Shown one piece after another: positions 23,630-32,819 of a stretch of 64,000 nucleotides of DNA (position 1 is its first letter; the number at the start of each line of letters is the position of its first letter). Both the position numbers and the translations under genes were made by a program. The DNA lies in contig NZ_LFCT01000029.1 of the NCBI RefSeq assembly GCF_008692605.1, forward strand, positions 1-64,000, in the 5' to 3' direction. The notes under the pieces are model-generated. The model was not told the origin of the DNA, searched no databases, and was given only the letters and a program-made list of their open reading frames with translations. Source of the DNA: Sphingobium estronivorans. Lineage in GTDB: Bacteria > Pseudomonadota > Alphaproteobacteria > Sphingomonadales > Sphingomonadaceae.

Positions 23630-26413
23630 ATGCTGGAGGTCTTCACAGTTGGCGGCGGCGAATATCTCGTCAATTGCTTCAACGCCGTGGCGGCCTGGTC
23701 GGGGGGCGGGGGTTACCGCTCGATGATCCGGGTGGTCATGGTGATGGGCCTTATCTACTCCCTGTTCGTCGTCGCCTTCACCCTCAATTACAAGGCGTTG
23801 CTGAACTGGTTCCTCCAGTCGACCCTCATCTATATGTGCCTGATGGTGCCGACGGTCGACATCAAGGTGACGGACCGGATCAATCCCAGCCTTGCGCCCG
23901 CGACGGTCGCCCATGTTCCGATGGGGCTTGGCATTCTTGCCAGCTTCACGACGCAGATCGGGGACTATCTGACGCGCACGGCCGAAACCGTGTTCGTATC
24001 CCCAAGCGAACTCAATTACAGCAGCAACGGCCTGGTCTATGGCGCCCGCCTGTTCGACGCCACCCGGAATTTTACCATCCGCGATGCGGAATTCTCCGCC
24101 AATCTCGACCAATATTTGAAGCAATGCGTGTTCGGAGACATTCTTCTCTACCAGAAATCACTGACGGACCTGGCGGACGCGAAAAACCTTTGGGCGGCGA
24201 TGGCGTCGGACGCGGAATCCCGGTCGCAGGAATATCTGGAGCGATCCGGCGGGACGGTCACGCCCTATATCGTCACCTGCAAGCAGGCCTATGCGCTGCT
24301 CGATAGCCAATGGTCTTCGATGATCAACGCCAACGCCAAAATCTGGGGGCTGGAGCTTTACCCCAGGCTCAGCGATATGCTGGCTGAAGCGAAACTCCGC
24401 AATGACGTGCCGATCGTCAATCATGCCTTCACCGGGGCGAGCGACGGCTTTGTCGAGACGATGCGGCAGAACACGGCGATTAACGCCTTCATGCAGGCGC
24501 GCAGCAATATGAGCGGGAGCGCGATCGATGCGTTCGCGCAGGCCCGCGCCGACATCCAGGCGCGCAACACCTATAACAGCATCGCCCAGCAGGCGATGAC
24601 CTGGGTGCCGATCCTCAATGTCGTGCTGACGGTCGTGTTCTTCGCGATGTTCCCGGTCATTTTTCCGCTCTTCCTGATGCCGCAGACCGGGGTCTCCGCG
24701 TTCAAGGGCTATGCGACGGGGTTCTTCTATCTCGCGGCCTGGGGACCGCTTTATGTGATCCTCCACATGATCTGCATGACGCGGGCAGAGGTGGCCGCGA
24801 GCGGTGTTGCCAAGGGCGGCATGTCGCTGGGAACCTATGCCGGAATCGGCGCCGTGAATGCCGAGACCGCGACGATTGCCGGGTTCATGCTGATGAGCGT
24901 GCCGTTCCTCGCGGCGGGGCTCGCGAAAGGCGCGATGTCGATCGCCGGGCAGTCCATGTCGATGCTGGCACCCGCGCAGAACGCGGCCGAGGCCGCGGCG
25001 CTGGAGCAGACCACCGGCAATTATGCCTTTGGCAATGTCAGCTGGGCGAACCAGACTTCGAACATGCGCCAAAGCGGGCAGTGGAGCATGGCGCCCAGCT
25101 ACCAGGATGGCAGTCCCTCCTTTGGTTGGCGGCACGATAATGGGGCGTCGGTCTCCAGCTTCGGCAATGGCGGCGAGGTGATCGACATGCATCAGGCCAT
25201 TTCCCGGCTTGATGTCGAGCCTCGCGCGAACACGGGATTTGTGTCTGAGCTGCGTGAGCAAGCGAGTGTTGCTGAACGGCAGGCAAAGGCATTTGAGGCG
25301 GCCGCGTCGGACATTCTTACCAGCACGCACACCAATCGTAGCGCATTCGGCACGTCCGCCGAGCGAAGTTCCGGTTGGGATAGCAGCCGGGGTCAGACGG
25401 CTGGAACGTCGATCGAGCGTTATGATCGCACGTCGGCATCGAGTTCGCAGGGTTTTGATGAGAAATCGTCGACTGGTCAGTCGCAAAGCGTGTCGAAGGG
25501 GCAGGAACGCTCTGCGAATATAATTGATAGCGTGGCGGGCAATGCCGGGTTGGCAGCGAGTGGACGAGGTGACGTCGGAAATGGAGGCCGCGGGTTCGGT
25601 ACAGGCAACGTTGGAATTGGCGTTTCACGCACGGGCCAGCAGGAAGATCGGCTGCGATATGGCACTACGGATCAGCGTTCGTCCGATAGCAGCAATTCCT
25701 CATCCACTGGCTTCCGCGATGAGCATTCCAGCGGTGCGAATGCAAATGAGACCGATGGAACCTACGATAAGAGCGGTGTCTTTGAGCGGGCCACGGCGAC
25801 CACTTCGTCGTCGCAGAGTACCGAAGATGCTCTTTCACGGGCCCAGTCCTATCAAGAGACGGCGCGAAAGCTTCATGAACTGTCGGAGCAACTGAGCCGC
25901 GACGCGAGTTATGCAGAAACTCACGGCATGCAGCTGAGCGCAAATCTCTCACAAGACCTGGCGGATTGGTATCGCGCGGAAACGGCCCGCAATCCTGGCA
26001 TGGGTGCGCCGGAGCTGTGGGCGACGACCATGACAGACCAGCAACGGGATGCCAGAAGCGCGATGATCAATGCTTGGATGCAGCATAAGCGGGCCGAAAT
26101 TGGTAGTGAAGTGCGGGGCCTGATCGACCGTCCGGATCTCGTTGATGTGCCGCACCGTTCAATTGGCGGCTATGATGAAGTTCGCTCGACTTATCATCCG
26201 CATGGCGTGGCGCCTCTGGCCAATTCGCCGGCTTTGGGCGATTCCGATGCCGCTGGGCGGATAATCGACGCGGGTAAACGCGTAATTGAGGAGGAGCGCA
26301 AAAGTGCTCTGACAAACCGCAATTCTGCCGTCCAGGGCTCCGTGGATGTTCAATCCGCAGTCAATGCGGGCAACGACAAAGGATTTTTTCGCGATCCCGA
26401 TTTGCGAAAATAA
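23630..26413 (+). CDS. traG: Conjugative transfer protein TraG (mating-pair stabilisation/entry exclusion)
   Basis: 927 residues, last gene of the transfer operon. The N-terminal half is membrane-embedded: MLEVFTVGGGEYLVNCFNAVAAWSG, hydrophobic segments near 38-62, ~325-350, ~362-392 and ~425-450, and PFLAAGLAKGAMS. The C-terminal ~470 residues are periplasmic, Ser/Gly/Gln-rich and low-complexity (RTSASSSQGFDEKSSTGQSQ), ending in a helical region (ETARKLHELSEQLSRDASYAETHG). From about base 25,215 on, codons ending in A or T become clearly more common than before, hinting that the C-terminal part was exchanged. In F this domain recognises the partner's TraS/TraN. Confidence 0.9.
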   Translation: MLEVFTVGGGEYLVNCFNAVAAWSGGGGYRSMIRVVMVMGLIYSLFVVAFTLNYKALLNWFLQSTLIYMCLMVPTVDIKVTDRINPSLAPATVAHVPMGLGILASFTTQIGDYLTRTAETVFVSPSELNYSSNGLVYGARLFDATRNFTIRDAEFSANLDQYLKQCVFGDILLYQKSLTDLADAKNLWAAMASDAESRSQEYLERSGGTVTPYIVTCKQAYALLDSQWSSMINANAKIWGLELYPRLSDMLAEAKLRNDVPIVNHAFTGASDGFVETMRQNTAINAFMQARSNMSGSAIDAFAQARADIQARNTYNSIAQQAMTWVPILNVVLTVVFFAMFPVIFPLFLMPQTGVSAFKGYATGFFYLAAWGPLYVILHMICMTRAEVAASGVAKGGMSLGTYAGIGAVNAETATIAGFMLMSVPFLAAGLAKGAMSIAGQSMSMLAPAQNAAEAAALEQTTGNYAFGNVSWANQTSNMRQSGQWSMAPSYQDGSPSFGWRHDNGASVSSFGNGGEVIDMHQAISRLDVEPRANTGFVSELREQASVAERQAKAFEAAASDILTSTHTNRSAFGTSAERSSGWDSSRGQTAGTSIERYDRTSASSSQGFDEKSSTGQSQSVSKGQERSANIIDSVAGNAGLAASGRGDVGNGGRGFGTGNVGIGVSRTGQQEDRLRYGTTDQRSSDSSNSSSTGFRDEHSSGANANETDGTYDKSGVFERATATTSSSQSTEDALSRAQSYQETARKLHELSEQLSRDASYAETHGMQLSANLSQDLADWYRAETARNPGMGAPELWATTMTDQQRDARSAMINAWMQHKRAEIGSEVRGLIDRPDLVDVPHRSIGGYDEVRSTYHPHGVAPLANSPALGDSDAAGRIIDAGKRVIEEERKSALTNRNSAVQGSVDVQSAVNAGNDKGFFRDPDLRK

Positions 26414-26420
26414 CCGTGCT

Positions 26421-26624
26421 TCAGATGGCGAGCATCAGATAAGCGATCATCCCTGCGATTGCGATTAGCGTGATGGAGTAGCTGATGGCACCCGCAAGCG
26501 TGATATTCCCGTTCTCGTCGATAGGGGGTGACATTGGCTCGATGCCATCATCGACATACTGGATGATGGGGCCCCCGGGCCGATCCCTTGTCAGGGCATA
26601 CATGTCCATGTCTATCTTGAGCAT
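26421..26624 (-). CDS. Small single-span membrane protein, unknown
   Basis: 67 residues: a soluble N-terminus (MLKIDMDMYALTRDRPGGPIIQYVDDG) and one C-terminal membrane helix (ISYSITLIAIAGMIAYLMLAI). The start at 26624 has GGAGG five bases upstream, which strongly supports it over an upstream in-frame ATG. It converges on traG with a 7 bp gap. No family recognised. A role in entry exclusion is conceivable from its place beside traG, but nothing in the sequence shows it. Confidence 0.55.
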   Translation of the reverse strand: MLKIDMDMYALTRDRPGGPIIQYVDDGIEPMSPPIDENGNITLAGAISYSITLIAIAGMIAYLMLAI

Positions 26625-26764
26625 TGGTGCCTCCGGGTGCAGACACAATACCGTGCACAAAGATATTTAGCAATATCAGTGTATTAGTATATCGTAGAAT
26701 TCGATCAGCTTGATCGACGGAAATCGACTTACCTGGTGATGCGTAATCAGTCTAAGGGGCACCG

Positions 26765-26992
26765 GTGATCGACCTTCAGCCCTTTGCCACCCTTCAGGAT
26801 TGGGCTGACGTGCGGATTGACATGCGCATCGAATGCGCATGTGGCCGGACCGTGAATATCCCGTCCAATCAGATTCTTGGTCGCTTTCGCTTTGACGGTT
26901 CCGTGTCCGAAGCGGCGGACCGGCTCCAATGCAAGCGATGCGGCGAGCGCGGAAAGGCAATCATGGCACCTGTCTATTGGACGAGGCGTTAG
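26765..26992 (+). CDS. Small zinc-ribbon-like protein, unknown
   Basis: 75 residues starting at GTG with AAGGGG upstream. It contains RIECACGRTVNIPSNQILGRF and, 30 residues later, LQCKRCGERGKA, giving a CxC ... CxxC arrangement typical of a small zinc ribbon. Similar short proteins are common in sphingomonad genomes without known function. It overlaps the convergent gene by four bases. Confidence 0.6.
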   Translation: MIDLQPFATLQDWADVRIDMRIECACGRTVNIPSNQILGRFRFDGSVSEAADRLQCKRCGERGKAIMAPVYWTRR

Positions 26993-27210
26993 CCGTCGCT
27001 AGGGGACGGCGAAACGGCCGTATCGGCGTGAATCCCCTTGCGGAGCCTGGTCAGCGCTTTCGAACTGTCCGCTTCTCGTCGGTCTAGCGCCGCGCCGGCC
27101 GCATCGGCCAATGCACTCATAACCCCGCGCACCTGGCGGGCGTCGATTGCTTCGGTATGGAAAAGGCCGCGAATGACGGCGCGGATGGCGAGTTCGGTTC
27201 CAAGGTCCAT
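26989..27210 (-). CDS. Small hypothetical protein
   Basis: 73 residues, helical and charged (MDLGTELAIRAVIRGLFHTEAIDARQVRGVMSALADAAGAAL). The start at 27210 was chosen because GGAGA lies seven bases upstream; ATG 27246 is in frame further up. No family recognised and no neighbours in the same direction. Confidence 0.5.
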   Translation of the reverse strand: MDLGTELAIRAVIRGLFHTEAIDARQVRGVMSALADAAGAALDRREADSSKALTRLRKGIHADTAVSPSPSDG

Positions 27211-27246
27211 GATCTTGTCTCCAGCGAGTCTCGTGAGCGAGAGCAT

Positions 27247-27723
27247 AGCAGCATTGAAGGGGCGCGTTTACAACGCCAGCGATGGCGGTGTACGCAGTAG
27301 AGCGCCGATCGTCCATCAGTTGCTTGGACGAATAACAGGGCCGACTTTGCAGTCGGCCCCAGTGCAGAAACTCGGTTAAGCCAAGCTCCTTGGGTCGCAG
27401 GGGCACATTCCGAGATTCCAACCGATTCGGCTTGGATAAACTCGACATTAACGACGTTACAACGCTGCATTTCCGGCAGGCTTACCTTGATTTTTACTTG
27501 GCAAAGATGGAGCGGGGTCTGTCGTCCAGGAACCGGTCAATGGCAGTGGGGGAAGCGACCGGTTATGCGTCGGCACTCCTCCTGATCTGGTCTCCGTTTC
27601 AGATTGATCCGCTGTTCTTGAGGCTGTGACGGAACTTCCCGCGCTGAAATTCCAGACGCAGATTAGGGCCGCAAGTTTCCATTGAACGGGGTCAACCGCT
27701 CGATTGCCCCCGTTTGATGGAAT
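27247..27723. other. Non-coding stretch with two inverted repeats
   Basis: About 480 bp without a convincing gene. It holds a perfect 9 bp stem with a 4-base loop at 27338-27359 (GGGCCGACT/AGTCGGCCC, no T-run) and a larger imperfect inverted repeat just before the recombinase gene. Confidence 0.5.
27677..27722 (+). promoter_or_regulatory. Inverted repeat abutting the recombinase start, possible res/operator half-sites
   Basis: TTCCATTGAACGGGG (27677-27691) faces CCCCGTTTGATGGAA (27708-27722), a 15 bp inverted repeat with two mismatches and a 16 bp spacer, ending one base before the GTG start. Serine recombinases usually bind such dyads beside their own gene. Confidence 0.45.
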
Positions 27724-28653
27724 GTGACAGTGGCTTTGATCGGCTATGCCCGCGTATCGACCGAAGATCAGGACACGGCCGGCCAACGCCTTGCGCTGGA
27801 GCAGCAGGGTTGCGCCCTCATCTTCGAAGACAAGGCCAGCGGGGGAAGCCGGGACCGCCCAAACCTCAGCAGGGCATTGGCAAGGGTAGGGGAGGGCGAC
27901 ACCCTCATTGTCGTGCGGATCGATCGATTGGCGCGCTCGCTCGTCCATCTGTTGGAGATCGTCGAGCAGCTGCGGGCGAAGGGCGCCTATTTTCGCTCGA
28001 TCAACGACCCGATCGACACTTCGAGCGCCCAAGGTATGCTGATGACCCAGATGCTAGGCGCCTTTGCCGAATTCGAACGCGCCGTTATCCGAGAACGCAC
28101 GCGGGCAGGGCTTGCCGCGGCGATGGCGAGGGGCGCCAAGCCCGGCAATCCCAAGATGCGCGCGCGCGATCCGGCGGCAATCGCTGATATTGGCTACGCG
28201 CACAAAGAGCGCTATCTGCACGCCTTAATCGATGATCGCCACCGTTGGCTGCCGACCGTAGAGCGCCTGCGACCACATCTTCCCTGGTCGATAGTCTTGC
28301 GCCAGATCCGCGCGATAAAGCCCCCCGTGCGCTCATTTAGTGAGCGTACGCTGGTGAAAGCCTGCAGGGCCCTGGTCAAAATCGGTTATGCCGACGATGT
28401 AATCCTCCAGTCCGCGCCGCGGCTGCCACCGGATACCCGCGTCGCGCGCCTGGTGGCGGACAGGTTGAAGACCTATCCGGAATCGTCTCTGCGCGACCTT
28501 GCGGGCTGGCTGAGCAAAGACTTGCGCGAACCTACGCCACGCGGCGGCATACACTGGTCGGCCGAGGGCGTGCGGCGTGTTCTGGAACGGGCGAGGGGGC
28601 TTGGGCTTCTCGTAGATCGCGAGGCGTCTTCGGACCCGTGTCTGATCACCTAA
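27724..28653 (+). CDS. Serine recombinase (resolvase/invertase family) with extended C-terminus
   Basis: 309 residues. Residues 1-140 are a catalytic resolvase domain: IGYARVSTEDQDTAGQRLAL with the nucleophilic Ser, then RIDRLARSLVHLLEIVEQL and GAFAEFERAVIRERTRAGLAAA. The C-terminal ~165 residues replace the short HTH of TnpR with a longer, duplicated helical region (RTLVKACRALVKIGYADDVI and LAGWLSKDLREPTPRGGIHWSAEGVRRVLERARGLGLL), each part resembling an HTH. Such long recombinases occur on sphingomonad plasmids and may resolve multimers or move adjacent DNA. Start at GTG 27724 or GTG 27730. No transposase accompanies it. Confidence 0.85.
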   Translation: MTVALIGYARVSTEDQDTAGQRLALEQQGCALIFEDKASGGSRDRPNLSRALARVGEGDTLIVVRIDRLARSLVHLLEIVEQLRAKGAYFRSINDPIDTSSAQGMLMTQMLGAFAEFERAVIRERTRAGLAAAMARGAKPGNPKMRARDPAAIADIGYAHKERYLHALIDDRHRWLPTVERLRPHLPWSIVLRQIRAIKPPVRSFSERTLVKACRALVKIGYADDVILQSAPRLPPDTRVARLVADRLKTYPESSLRDLAGWLSKDLREPTPRGGIHWSAEGVRRVLERARGLGLLVDREASSDPCLIT

Positions 28654-28667
28654 TGGAGCGCGATAAT

Positions 28668-28693
28668 GTGCCGCGTCTTGTGGGGCGCGGCAC
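28668..28693 (+). terminator. Hairpin after recombinase gene
   Basis: GTGCCGCG and CGCGGCAC form a perfect 8 bp stem 15 bp after the stop codon. A second CGCGGCAC follows. There is no T-run, so termination is likely but not certain. Confidence 0.4.
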
Positions 28694-28855
28694 AAGGCGC
28701 GGCACTTAGAAGCTGAAGTGGTGCGCCGTGCGCTCTGCGGCGACCGGATTGTTCAGTCGGAGTGGAATTTCAAGCCCGTTAGGCCAAAAACGAAGCTCGG
28801 GCCTGGCTGTTGCCTGACAGCTTTGGGCGGACCCTATCAAGCAGCCGAGCGGCCT

Positions 28856-29657
28856 TCAGGCCGCTGCTGGCTTGTGCCGACGAGCAGCTAGGCCAGCAGT
28901 CCAACCGGCCCACACTGTGAGCCCACCGACGATCGTCGCGACAGCCAGCACTGGCAGCGAAGGCAGTTTTCCAAGCCCGACAAATACCGTCTGTCAAACG
29001 CTGCTCTCCCCAGGGTCTCGACCAGGACGGCCTGGGCGACCATCGCCATGCCGACGATGAAGAACGGCCGCCCGTAACGTGGTGCCGTCGCGTAGAGGCA
29101 CGCCGCGGCAACAAGCCCCCCAAGCACTGCAGCACGCACAGTCCACGCGAAGTGAGCGGGGTCGAACGACGTGAAAGGCGGGGCCAGATGCCCGAGCAGC
29201 CGTTCGATCATGGGCTCGACGAGGGGCAGGGCAGTCGCGAGCATATAGCGGGCGTGCAGCTGCACTTTGCGCCTTTCTTTCAGCGCGAAATAGAAGAAGA
29301 CCATCAGAAGGATGGGTGTCGCGGCATCCAATATACCCAGGCGCCCGCCGTTGATCTGGTAGAAAGGGTCTGACGGCGTGATGCGCGCCATGCTCAAAAG
29401 GACAGCGACGCTCCCCGCGAGAAAAGCGGAAACAGAAACAAACTCACGATCCCGAAAATCCGGTGCGCGCCGCGTCGCTGATGATGAATGGTCCAGCTCT
29501 GGAGCGCCAGCAGCAACATCCAGGCGGTGGCCGTTACTCCATGAAGATGAAGTTCTGTCCGCGCGGTCCGCAAAACAGCGAAGTAGGTCGGCCAGAATGC
29601 CACGACTGTGGCGAGCACCATTGCCAGGACGAGATAATGGGCGCGGCGAAGCGGCAT
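28856..29657 (-). pseudogene. Frameshifted polytopic membrane protein
   Basis: Three reading frames together rebuild a membrane protein of about 265 residues. The first (from ATG 29657) is MPLRRAHYLVLAMVLATVVAFWPTYF..LHGVTATAWMLLLALQSWTIHHQRRGAHRIFGIVSLFLFPL. It shifts near 29,420 into AGSVAVLLSMARITPSDPFYQINGGRLGILDAATPILLMVFFYFALKER..VLVETLGR, then near 29,010 into VFVGLGKLPSLPVLAVATIVGGLTVWAG..AARRHKPAAA and a stop at 28856. Six or seven membrane helices are expected. The family is uncharacterised (DUF2306-like impression). Two frame changes mean the gene is broken unless they are sequencing errors. Confidence 0.7.
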
Positions 29658-30035
29658 CCGATGATCCTGACAGACAGTAATTTCGCGGCGCCCCTTCCGT
29701 AGGGACCGCGTGGGTCCTTAGCAATTGCGCAATCCGCCGAGCGGCATTTCGTTGGCTGGAACCGGCAACGACTTCCTCGACGACCGAGCGCCCGGATTGG
29801 CTGCGAGCGCTGCCGATCACAGGTCAGGCATTGACGACGAAGTTCTGTAAGAAAGTGTGTCCCCCAATCGAAACCGTGACGGGCCCATTGATAAACTCGA
29901 TCTGAGGCCTAGCTTTGGGATGCGTACCGGGCCCCTCTGGCGAGAATGTCTCGTGATGTCGGACGTATCGAACTCAGGGGCCGTCTCAATCATACTCCCT
30001 GAGCTCGATCCATTGTTTGGAAAGAGGAGTATGTT
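29658..30035. other. Non-coding stretch, possible gene remnant
   Basis: About 380 bp without an intact gene. On the minus strand a short frame (HPKARPQIEFINGPVTVSIG... ending in a stop near 29823) reads like a protein C-terminus without its beginning, but I cannot name it. Confidence 0.35.
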
Positions 30036-30470
30036 GTGATCTTGTCTTTGCTTGCCTTGGCAACCGCTTCCGCTGCCCCCTTCGCTGATCAGGTTCATCG
30101 GACCAGCGTGGATCATCAAGGAAGATTCCTGGATGTGACCTATCGGGCCGATGCCAAGGTATCTACCCGCCAGATCGGCATGTCCGCGGGAACACGACCC
30201 ACCACGGAACGCTGCCTCTGGGCCGCCCGGGTGGCCGTCGTTCGCGATGTGGCAGGTACCAAGGGCGCATCTTTGAGTCATCGCCTGGATGCCGATCAAA
30301 TGATCCGGGGCAGCCATTTTGGCAAATGCTCGGAGAATAGGGCGCAGGTTGCGTCATTAATTGCGCGTCGCAGTGATGAGGTGAAAGCTCATCTTTCGGA
30401 AGTTGCGCGAGAGGATGCACCTCAGTTGGCGAACGTTATCACCTCAGCCAAGCATTTCGCAGCCAACTAG
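30036..30470 (+). CDS. Exported hypothetical protein
   Basis: 144 residues with a short signal peptide (MILSLLALATASAAPFA). The mature part begins HRTSVDHQGRFLDVTYRADAKVSTRQIGMSAGTRPTTERCLWAARVAVVRDV and ends in a helical stretch. Two Cys residues (ERCLW and FGKCSENR) could pair in the periplasm. The start is GTG with GAGGAG eight bases upstream. Unknown family of the type often seen in sphingomonads; no operon partner. Confidence 0.6.
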   Translation: MILSLLALATASAAPFADQVHRTSVDHQGRFLDVTYRADAKVSTRQIGMSAGTRPTTERCLWAARVAVVRDVAGTKGASLSHRLDADQMIRGSHFGKCSENRAQVASLIARRSDEVKAHLSEVAREDAPQLANVITSAKHFAAN

Positions 30471-30617
30471 ACGCGGATTATAATAGGTAGCAGGGAGCCC
30501 GGCGCGTGGGTCGCGTCGGGGCCCATCTGATGAATATCTGAGTTGTACGCCGTCCGCTGAGCAGCATGACAGCGAAGGCGGCACCGCAGTTTGCATTGCG
30601 AAGCGAGCGGGTCGACC

Positions 30618-30794
30618 TTAGCCCTTCAGGTGCTGCTCGACAGCGTCCGCGCCGTTTCCGACAGCCTTCACGGCCGCTTCCAGCGTTTCCTTGCTGACAC
30701 CAAACTTGCCGGTCCAGTAATCGACCTCATAATCCTCTCCGAGCGCGATACGCGCCCGGTCCTGGGGCCCGCGAGCGTCCTTGTCGTCTTCCAT
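30618..30794 (-). CDS. DUF3606 protein
   Basis: 58-residue protein: MEDDKDARGPQDRARIALG, EDYEVDYWTGKFGVSKETL, EAAVKAVGNGADAVEQHLKG. This is the whole DUF3606 pattern (D-x2-R-I-x4-DYEV-x-YW-x2-KFGV). The ATG has AAGGAG seven bases upstream. Function unknown; DUF3606 genes often lie near stress, general-stress-sigma or DNA-repair genes in alphaproteobacteria, as here beside ligD. Confidence 0.85.
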   Translation of the reverse strand: MEDDKDARGPQDRARIALGEDYEVDYWTGKFGVSKETLEAAVKAVGNGADAVEQHLKG

Positions 30795-30962
30795 TGCTCA
30801 TCTCCTTCGTCGGTGGCCTAGGTCCGCAACGCCGGGGGGACGATGCGGTTGCCGCGATCGGTGAGACGCGGGGCGTCGCTCCGCGAGCCGAGTCCGCGGC
30901 GCGCTGGAACGAGTCCGCCGCTCACGCACTTTGGTCTCCATGAAAAACAATGGCCCTCCATC

Positions 30963-32819
30963 ATGGCGCGCGTGAGCTCAGCGCCAGGGAAAGCGGCTTC
31001 AACCGGCCGCGCGCCGCCTTTCCGCCCTGTGCAACTCGCAACGCTGGTCGACACCGTTCCCACCGGCAACCGCTGGCTGCACGAGATGAAGTATGACGGC
31101 TACCGTGTGCTGCTGAGCGTCGGCGGGGGCGAGGCCGTTGCCTATACCCGCTCGGGACTCGACTGGTCGGAGAAGTTTAGCGGACTGGTTGTCGACGCCC
31201 TGAAGCTGAAGGTCTCCTCCGCGCTCATCGACGGCGAGGCGGTCGTGCTCGATGCCGGCGGCCGCTCGAGTTTCCAGGCTTTGCAAAACGCGCTCAAAGG
31301 GGCGCCGGCTTCGATCGATTATTTCGCGTTCGACCTGCTGGAGCTCGACGGCGAGGATCTAACCCAGCTGCCGCTCACCGAGCGCAAGGCGAAGCTCGCG
31401 AAGATCCTGCCCAAGGGCAAGTCGCGGTTGCGCTATTCGGATCACATTGCCGGCAATGGCGAGAAGTTGCTCAACCAGTTCTGCGCGGCGGGCCTCGAAG
31501 GGGTCATCTCGAAGCGGGCCGACGGCCGCTATGTCGGCTCGCGATCGGGCGGCTGGCTGAAGACCAAATGCATCAAGCGGCAGGAGTTCGTCGTGGTCGG
31601 CTGGACCCCTTCAGACAAGTCGCGGTTATTCCGATCGCTGATCCTGGGTGTCCACGAGGACGGCGTCCTGCGCTATGCCGGCAAGGTCGGCACCGGCTTC
31701 GATACCCAGGAGATTATCGACCTGATGGCGGTGATGGCGCCGCTCGAGCAGGAAGCGCCGGCCGTCAAGGCGCCGCGCGCAGAGGTGCGCGGCGCGCACT
31801 GGCTGCGGCCCAAGCTGGTCGCAGAAATCGCGTTTACCGAAATGACAAACGAAGGGACCCTCCGGCATCCGTCCTTTCTGGGCCTACGCGAAGACAAGAA
31901 GTCCGAGGCTGTGGTCGTCGAGACCGAGGCGCCGGTTGGGGCGGTGGCGGCCGAGACGTCGTCGATCAAGATCACCAACCGCGACCGTGTCATTTTTCCC
32001 GAGGGGAAGCTTACCAAGGGTCAACTGGCCGACTATTATTCGCAGGCCGCCCCGATCATGCTGCCCTGGATCGGGTCTCGGCCGATCAGCCTCGTGCGCT
32101 GCCCGCAAGGCCGGGCCAAGAAATGCTTCTTCCAGAAGCATGACGCGGGCAGTTTTGGCGACGCTGTCCGGCATGTCGCCATTCGCGAGAAGGACGGGCA
32201 TAAAGAGCCCTATCTCTATGTCGATACCGCGGACGGCCTGCTCACCTGCGTACAGATGGGCACGATCGAGTTCCATGGCTGGGGCGCCAGGATCGAGGAT
32301 GTCGAGAAGGCCGACAGGCTGGTCTTCGATCTTGATCCCGACGAGGGTCTGGATTTCGAGAATGTGCGCAGCGCCGCCTTCCACTTTCGCGAGATCCTGC
32401 AGTCGATCGGGCTTGAGACCTTCCCGATGGTGACCGGCGGCAAGGGCGTCCATGTGATCGCGCCACTGGTCCCGCAAGCGGAGTGGCCGGAGGTGAAAGA
32501 TTTTGCGCATCGGCTGGCCCAGGCGGTTGCCCAGAGCGACCCTGAGCATTTCACGGCCGCCCTGCCGAAAGCGCAGCGCAAGGGCCGCATCTTTGTCGAC
32601 TATCTTCGCAACCAGCGCGGTGCGACGGCGGTCATGCCCTATGGGGTCCGCGCGCGCGAAAGCGCGCCGGTCGCCGTACCCATCACATGGAAGGAAATGG
32701 AGACGATCGACAAGCCCTCGCACTGGACCATTCGGGATGGCACCGAACTGGTGAAGCGGGCCGGCTCCAAGGCGCTCAGCGGTTGGGGCCGCGCCGACCA
32801 GACCCTGCCTGACCTGTGA
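30963..32819 (+). CDS. ligD: Non-homologous end-joining DNA ligase LigD (LIG-POL, no phosphoesterase domain)
   Basis: 618 residues. Residues ~20-330 are an ATP-dependent ligase: nucleotidyl-lysine motif HEMKYDGYRV, LIDGEAVVLD, YFAFDLLELDGEDL, GLEGVISKRADGRYVGSRSGGWLKTKC, and the OB-fold part WLRPKLVAEIAFTEMTNEGTLRHPSFLGLR. Residues ~345-610 are a primase-polymerase: DRVIFPEGKLTKGQLADYY, acidic motif VFDLDPDEGLDF, MVTGGKGVHVIAPL, GRIFVDYLRNQRGATAVMPYGVR. The ~170-residue 3'-phosphoesterase domain found at the N-terminus of many LigD proteins is absent, and no Ku gene is in the window. ATG 30963 has no good ribosome site, so the true start is uncertain. Overlaps exonuclease III (GTGA). Confidence 0.9.
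   Translation: MARVSSAPGKAASTGRAPPFRPVQLATLVDTVPTGNRWLHEMKYDGYRVLLSVGGGEAVAYTRSGLDWSEKFSGLVVDALKLKVSSALIDGEAVVLDAGGRSSFQALQNALKGAPASIDYFAFDLLELDGEDLTQLPLTERKAKLAKILPKGKSRLRYSDHIAGNGEKLLNQFCAAGLEGVISKRADGRYVGSRSGGWLKTKCIKRQEFVVVGWTPSDKSRLFRSLILGVHEDGVLRYAGKVGTGFDTQEIIDLMAVMAPLEQEAPAVKAPRAEVRGAHWLRPKLVAEIAFTEMTNEGTLRHPSFLGLREDKKSEAVVVETEAPVGAVAAETSSIKITNRDRVIFPEGKLTKGQLADYYSQAAPIMLPWIGSRPISLVRCPQGRAKKCFFQKHDAGSFGDAVRHVAIREKDGHKEPYLYVDTADGLLTCVQMGTIEFHGWGARIEDVEKADRLVFDLDPDEGLDFENVRSAAFHFREILQSIGLETFPMVTGGKGVHVIAPLVPQAEWPEVKDFAHRLAQAVAQSDPEHFTAALPKAQRKGRIFVDYLRNQRGATAVMPYGVRARESAPVAVPITWKEMETIDKPSHWTIRDGTELVKRAGSKALSGWGRADQTLPDL

Noticed and set aside
24158..25486. 442-codon minus-strand frame
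   Set aside because: Antisense to traG; Arg/His-rich composition typical of shadows in GC-rich genes.
29823..29930. Minus-strand fragment HPKARPQIEFINGPVTVSIG
   Set aside because: Reads like a protein C-terminus, but no beginning and no family could be found, so it is only mentioned in the gap description.
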